Origin: Zeugodacus cucurbitae
Lineage: Eukaryota > Arthropoda > Insecta > Diptera > Tephritidae
Assembly (NCBI RefSeq): GCF_028554725.1
Contig: NC_071671.1
Span: forward strand, 55,632,501-55,696,500
Direction of reading: 5' to 3'
DNA length: 64,000 nt
This document shows positions 59,194 through 64,000 of the stretch, piece by piece. A program made the position numbers and the translations under genes. The first letter of the stretch is position 1, and each line of letters begins with the position of its first letter. Under the pieces are notes generated by a model. It was not told where the DNA came from, did not search any database, and was given only the letters and a program-made list of their open reading frames with translations.

Positions 59194-60705
59194 CTTTTTA
59201 TACTCTCGCAACAAAAGTTGCTAAAGAGAGTATTATAGTTTTGTTCACCTAACGGTTGTTTGTAAGTCATAAAACTAAACGAGTTAGATATAGGGTTATA
59301 TATATCAAAATGATCAAGGTGACGAGACGACTCAAAATCCGAATGTCTGTCTGTCCGTCCGTCCGTCCGTCCGTCTGTCCGTGCAACGGATAACTTGAGT
59401 AAAAATTGAGATATCTTAACGAAACTTCGAACACGTATTCCTTGGCACCCTGAGGAGGTTGCTTTCGAAAATGGGCAAGATCGGACCATTGCCACGCCCA
59501 CAAAATGGCGAAAACCAAAAACTTATAAAGTGTCATAACTAAGCCATAAATAAAGTTATGAAAATAAAATTTGAAGCATAGGATCGTATTAGGGAGGGGC
59601 ACATTTGGATGTAATTTTTTTGGAAAAGTGGGCGTGACCCAGCCCTCAAATATGTTTTTTGTATATAACTCGCAAACCAATAAAGCTATATAAACCAAAC
59701 TTTCTGCAGTCGTGTCTTTCAGCCGTTTCCTTATACAGTCCAAAAATTAAAGAAATCGGATAATAACCACGCCCACCTCCCATACAAAAGTTAGGTTAAA
59801 AATGACTAAAAGTGGGTTAACTCACTAACGAGAAACGTCAGAAACACTAAATTTTACATAAGAAATAGCAGAAGGAAGCTGCACTCAGATTTTTTTTACA
59901 AAATGAAAAATGGGCGTGGCATCTCCCACTTATGGGTCAAAACCCATATCTCAGGAACTACTCGACCGATTTCAATGAAATTCGGTATATAATACTTTCT
60001 TGACACCCTGATGACACATGTGAAAATCGGTTCATAACCACGACAACTTCCCATATAACTCAATTGTGAATTCCATCTGATTCCTTCCCTTTATAATGTA
60101 TACATAAGGAACCAATGAAGATAGCGGAATAAAACTTTACACAAATAGTACATATCATCTCTGGCTTCACTTGTGAAAAAATTGTCGAAAACGGACTATA
60201 ACTTTTCAAGTCCCCAGATATCGGACATATTGAACTCAGCGCCTAAGGGTAAATTTTAACCGAAAATATTGGTAAATCTCTTAGATAATTTAATGTAATT
60301 CAGAGGAAATTGTTTTCTTCTAATAGTGTGTCTCTGTTCCAAAAATTATTAAAATCGGATAATAACATCTCCTAGCTCCCATGTACCTAATTATAGGTTT
60401 TTCAAAAATACGGTGGGCTTTAATCTTCATATATGTATTGGTTAATATATGAGATACTATATCTTTGCGAAATTAAGTGCGTGTATAGTTTTGGATATAG
60501 TGTACCTAGCTGGTGAAAATGAATGAAATCGGTTCAGGAATTACCTCAGCCCTCATACACTATATAGGACGATTTTCGTTATTCTATTAAACTTTGTGCC
60601 GAATTTATAGGTAAATTTGGGTGTTATCTTATTAAAATTTGTTCAATAAATTGCGAGAGTATAAAATGTTCGGTTGCACCCGAACTTAGCCTTTCCTTAC
60701 TTGTT
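59194..60705 (+). mobile_element. Mini-me/DINE-like repeat, long copy
   Basis: Starts TTTTTATACTCTCGCAACAA with an inner hairpin (ATACTCT...AGAGAGTAT) and ends AATTGCGAGAGTATAAAATG, hairpin GTTCGG-TTGCAC-CCGAAC (60668-60685), CTTAGCC, TTACTTGTT. It contains TATATATATCAAAATGATCA followed by (GTCY)9, the layout described for dipteran mini-me elements and related to DINE-1/Helentron-type repeats (family knowledge). Inverted short ends plus a 3' hairpin fit that. Open frames at 59163-59743 on the minus strand are repeat artefacts. Confidence 0.75.
59345..59380 (+). repeat. (GTCY)9 tract
   Basis: GTCT x2, GTCC x5, GTCT, GTCC: nine clean tetranucleotide units inside the mini-me-like repeat. Confidence 0.95.
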
Positions 60706-61400
60706 GGCAATTAAATTCATTCTGATATTTAGTTTTACGACAATTGAGATACACAATTTCAATTTAGTACGGGGTTTCTCAAAAGTTTGACCACGGCACC
60801 ACAAAGCTTAAGTAAAATTAGCTCTCAGGCTATCTCTACTTAGAATATCAACAACTTTAGTATTTTTGTTGCTGTTGTAACGATACAATATAATTCAAAA
60901 GTAATAAATTTTGAGAAATGCTGTCAAGTTGATAGATCTTCACTGGATTCAAACCCGGGTCCTGCCGCTTACGTGGACCCGATTGAGGTAGAAACTGAAA
61001 TATTACAATAAATTAGAGCTACAAAATTTTTTCCCATACTGAGACTAAAAATATTTGAATTAAAAAGTTATTCAACATAATAAAACGATAATTAATATAT
61101 GTATCAGTTTATAGGGTGATAAATGATGAAAGCCATTTCCAATAACGCGTCGATTGTTGAGCAAGAATTATTGTCTGTGCGTCTCACCATTAACGGTAAT
61201 GCTAGTTCGTAAAATATCACCAGATTCTAAATTATTTGTGTGAGATAATGGGATACGGAGATCCAGAATTACAGACTCTATAACTCCAAAGAACACTTGT
61301 AGTTAGCTAAAGAAAGCTTTTGTAACAACCAATTTTGAACGAAAATTTCAAAGGCTCTATAAGTACAGAAACTCGATAATAAATTCAATCCTCCGCCTAT
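60706..61400. other. Spacer before the DUF1091 gene
   Basis: AT-rich. A T-arm-like GGGTTTGAATCC on the minus strand near 60950 lacks the rest of a tRNA. Nothing else recognised. Confidence 0.45.
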
Positions 61401-61401
61401 T

Positions 61402-61407
61402 TTATTG
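61402..61407 (-). terminator. Poly(A) signal of the DUF1091 gene
   Basis: AATAAA on the minus strand, about 60 bases after the stop codon. Confidence 0.55.
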
Positions 61408-61465
61408 AATACTTTTTAATAATCCTGAAAACAAAAAAAAATATATTTGACAATTTGAATAATTT

Positions 61466-62214
61466 TTAGTCATAGGCCTCAATCACAACATCCACATCAG
61501 CTCTCGTAACTCCATCAGTTTCCCAACGTGTATGTACTTCATAGAATCCGAGAGACAATGGTACAAAAGCGGTGAATTTGTCATCGATATAATAACGATC
61601 TAAGATAAGATCGTGCTGGAAGAATAATAATCGAAATTTTAAGTTTTTGAATAAAATTTACCAGTTTATTTCCAAATCATACATCGTAAGGACAACTGTG
61701 ATTTGCATTACTGTGACTTTTAAGACCCAAAAAATTGTAGAATAATTCAGCTAACGGATTGCGACGCTTGTTGCGAAAGAAGGCGCAAGCATCAATATGA
61801 TATTCGTAAATCGGACGACTGCGATAGTCATTGCGCTTCTTCAGTTGTAAGAAGATCTTGAGAGAGTATTGAATTAATTAATATATATAATTTTTTTAAT
61901 CACACTTGCTAACACACACCTTCACATTATCGATAGGCAATTGCAGCAATTTCACGTAAATCGATAACTCATTGATGTTGCGTCTTACAGCTTTCAGACG
62001 ACACGTATGAAATTTGGCAAACGATTCGTTCGGCGAAAGACATTTCACATTTGTAATTTTGAATTTCTATGCACGCAAGTAAGCAAAAGACACTTATTAA
62101 AGCTGAGTACTGAGCTGAGCTCCGCTAAAGTTGGAAGAAACTTACACTTTCTGCGCACCCAAACAGTATTGCAACAAGAAAAAGCAAGCAACTTGTCTTC
62201 GAAAATATCAACAT
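61466..62214 (-). CDS. Secreted DUF1091-family protein, 4 exons
   Basis: Minus-strand exons 62214-62146, 62066-61920, 61856-61683, 61615-61466 join at GT-AG sites in phase 0 to 179 aa. Exon 1 (23 residues) is almost all signal peptide (CLLFLVAILFGCAES). The mature part has the DUF1091 pattern: KFKITNVKCLS, INELSIYVKLLQLPIDNVKI, YEYHIDACAFFRNKRRNPLA, a conserved CPYDHDLILD spanning the last junction, and FVPLSLGFYEVHTRW near the end. Length and four-block layout fit the large fly family of small secreted proteins, which is related to lipid-binding ML-type folds in some descriptions; the function is unknown. The + strand frame 62007-62267 is its shadow. It lies between tRNA-Thr copies. Confidence 0.88.
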
Positions 62215-62883
62215 TTTGTGTACATTGGACCGAAATGATTGAACGATGCGATTCAAATGAGTTTTAAATTACTGTTATATGGGTACAATGTCTATAAATA
62301 CGAGTATTTAGGTATATGTGAATAGAATTGGATATTTATAAATGCCGAATTAAATATTAAAATCGACCATTTAAAATGTAATTATTTTCAAAAACACCGA
62401 AAATGCCAGTACATCTTACATACTTATTTCGCCTGATAATTGCATAGTAACATATTCGTAATTAAACGACCTAATATTTAGCTTATACTTGCTCTTCGAT
62501 TCTCCATTTCTCTACTCGCTATATTTGCGCCATGCTCTCATGACAAAAAATATACATAGAAAAGCGATAAAAAAAGTTATATTACACTACTACAAATTTG
62601 TTTGAAAATCTGGTACAATTTGTTCGATTCGTCGATTCGGCACTCTCCAATGTTTAACAAATCAAAGACAGTTACATATTTATAAACGATGGACCAAATT
62701 TCTAAGGTAGAATTAGTTTATTAGTACCGTCATACCGTCATGTTGTTGATAGTATTCATATTAAGTACTCGTAGGTCAGTAAGTATTCGTACTCCGTAAT
62801 ATGAGTCCTGTAACAACATATCAAAGGATTATGATAATTGACGAATTTTAAAATAGACCTTTAAGGTCCAGGTACATTTGTGA
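62215..62883. other. Spacer upstream of the DUF1091 gene
   Basis: AT-rich. Contains a short relative of the 38675-38995 repeat near 62618-62672. No gene. Confidence 0.45.
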
Positions 62884-62955
62884 TGCCTCCTGTGAGGATT
62901 GAACTCACGACCCCTGGTTTACAAGACCAGTGCTCTGCCACTGAGCTAAAGAGGC
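62884..62955 (-). tRNA. tRNA-Thr (anticodon TGT), copy 3
   Basis: Identical over 72 bases to copies 1 and 2. Anticodon at 62921-62923. Complete cloverleaf and internal A and B boxes. Confidence 0.97.
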
Positions 62956-63306
62956 ACATAAATAAATATCAAATTAATAATTAATTATGCTTTAATATCA
63001 AATTGCAAACTTTAATGAATTAATTAAAATAAAATCGAAGATGCTGAATTCAATAGTTATCTAACTAAGATAAAACGGAGAAAAAAGAAAGAGAAATGCT
63101 TGACAATTGATATTTGAAATCTCTCCTTGATCATGTCTAATTAAGCATTATTTAAAGTGTACCTAGGCAGTTGGGAAACCAATCATTAAAGATCTATTTG
63201 AACTAAGCTTGCACTAAACTGCATCTCTGTTACTATACTCTAGGAAGATCTTAAAAGTTTGTAGCTCTAAAGTTGACTAATTAAAAAACGTCCAACACAA
63301 CTGAGA
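62956..63306. other. Spacer between tRNA-Thr copies 3 and 4
   Basis: AT-rich, nothing recognised. Confidence 0.5.
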
Positions 63307-63378
63307 TGCCTCCTGTGAGGTTTGAACTCACGACCCCTGGTTTACGAGACCAGTGCTCTACCACTGAGCTAAAGAGGC
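63307..63378 (-). tRNA. tRNA-Thr (anticodon CGT), copy 4
   Basis: 72 bases. Differs from the other three at three sites: C to T in the D loop, T to C in the anticodon (63344-63346 reads ACG on the + strand), and T to A in the T loop (GTTCAAACC). Stems intact, so it should decode ACG. Confidence 0.97.
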
Positions 63379-64000
63379 TCTTAAAATACACTTCCAACAA
63401 TTTTCATGCATTTCAAATTTTTCAAGATAAGATGGTTACTTAAACTTTCATTCTTTAGTGTTATAGTCAAATAAGTCAGTAATTATAGTGATATTTTGTA
63501 CCATATTGTATGTTGATAATTAATCCAAGAAGTAGAATACTAAAATTCATTATATGATTGAAAACGAACACAACAAAAAGGGCGCATGAAAGGAGTACAG
63601 ACGAGTATTGGCTTATCAGCGATTTATACTCAGTAATAGGTACTCATCCGCAAGATCTAATTAGCTATAGGTTACTTTTAGCAACGACTTATAACAATTT
63701 ATTTAGCAGAACCGAAATTATGAAAATTTAAGAGGTATATTATTAAATACTCTTATGACATGAGACATCTTACGGAACATAAATAGATGTTCTAAGAACA
63801 TACATAATGTCATTCACTCTTTCCTAGTAACATTTTCAAGAGATGTCCAACTGAATCTCCGAAAGTCAACCCACCACCATAGCAGATGAAGTGCATGAGT
63901 TGGTCAGAGGGGCTAAAATAATCTTATAACAATTGCGTTCTGGAATCTACAGCAATTTAGCAATCATACGCCGTCTGTATATCACACCATATCTATCTCT
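63379..64000. other. AT-rich end of window
   Basis: No ORF, RNA gene or clear repeat seen. Confidence 0.5.

Noticed and set aside
59163..59743. Two minus-strand frames over the 59 kb repeat
   Set aside because: They translate the GTCY tract and repeat sequence (TDGRTDGRTD); not a protein.
60930..61005. tRNA-like stretch on the minus strand
   Set aside because: Only a T-arm-like GGGTTTGAATCC is present; no pairing acceptor, D arm or anticodon arm.
1..64000. CRISPR array, bacterial operon or origin
   Set aside because: No regularly spaced identical repeats with unique spacers, and the gene structures are eukaryotic (spliced, poly(A) signals, Pol III tRNA boxes).

Overview
The window looks like chromosomal DNA of a higher fly, most likely a tephritid-type fruit fly. 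It is AT-rich, with spliced genes, short GT-AG introns, CAACAA/GTTGTTGTT runs and many dipteran transposon relics. The best species clue is an aquaporin whose C-terminus and core closely match Drosophila Drip. The genus call is inference. Everything was read by eye, without database searches.

Layout. 1-13,250: no gene recognised; pogo-like, piggyBac-like and LINE fragments plus a tandem AT-rich repeat. 13,251-42,150: a Drip-type aquaporin gene on the + strand, five coding exons (14101-14233, 18196-18389, 40305-40448, 40518-40730, 40795-40983; 290 aa). Its intron 2 is about 21.9 kb and holds two dated LINE insertions, a Helitron helicase relic, a short Helitron-like element and a pogo-type MITE. 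42,266-42,803: a (TTTTA)n array of about 108 units. 42,815-48,500: no confident gene, but a pair of related promoter-like modules and some exon-like fragments. 48,530-53,125: a three-exon gene for a secreted Thr-rich, Cys-tailed protein whose first coding exon is only the ATG; its second intron carries three repeats. 53,581-56,268 (-): a seven-exon SMYD4-type SET/MYND/TPR protein (657 aa), tail-to-tail with the previous gene. 58,100-63,400: four tRNA-Thr genes (three identical UGU, one CGU) around a four-exon DUF1091 secreted-protein gene (61,466-62,214, -; 179 aa) and a 1.5 kb mini-me/DINE-like repeat with a (GTCY)9 tract.

The genes do not form a pathway: a water channel, a secreted mucin-like protein, a putative lysine methyltransferase, a secreted DUF1091 protein and Thr tRNAs. 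Four genes were assembled from exons that keep frame and meet at GT-AG sites. The remaining interest is in the mobile DNA, where target-site duplications and terminal repeats let several insertions be bounded to the base, and in the unrecognised secreted protein. No novel multi-gene system was found.
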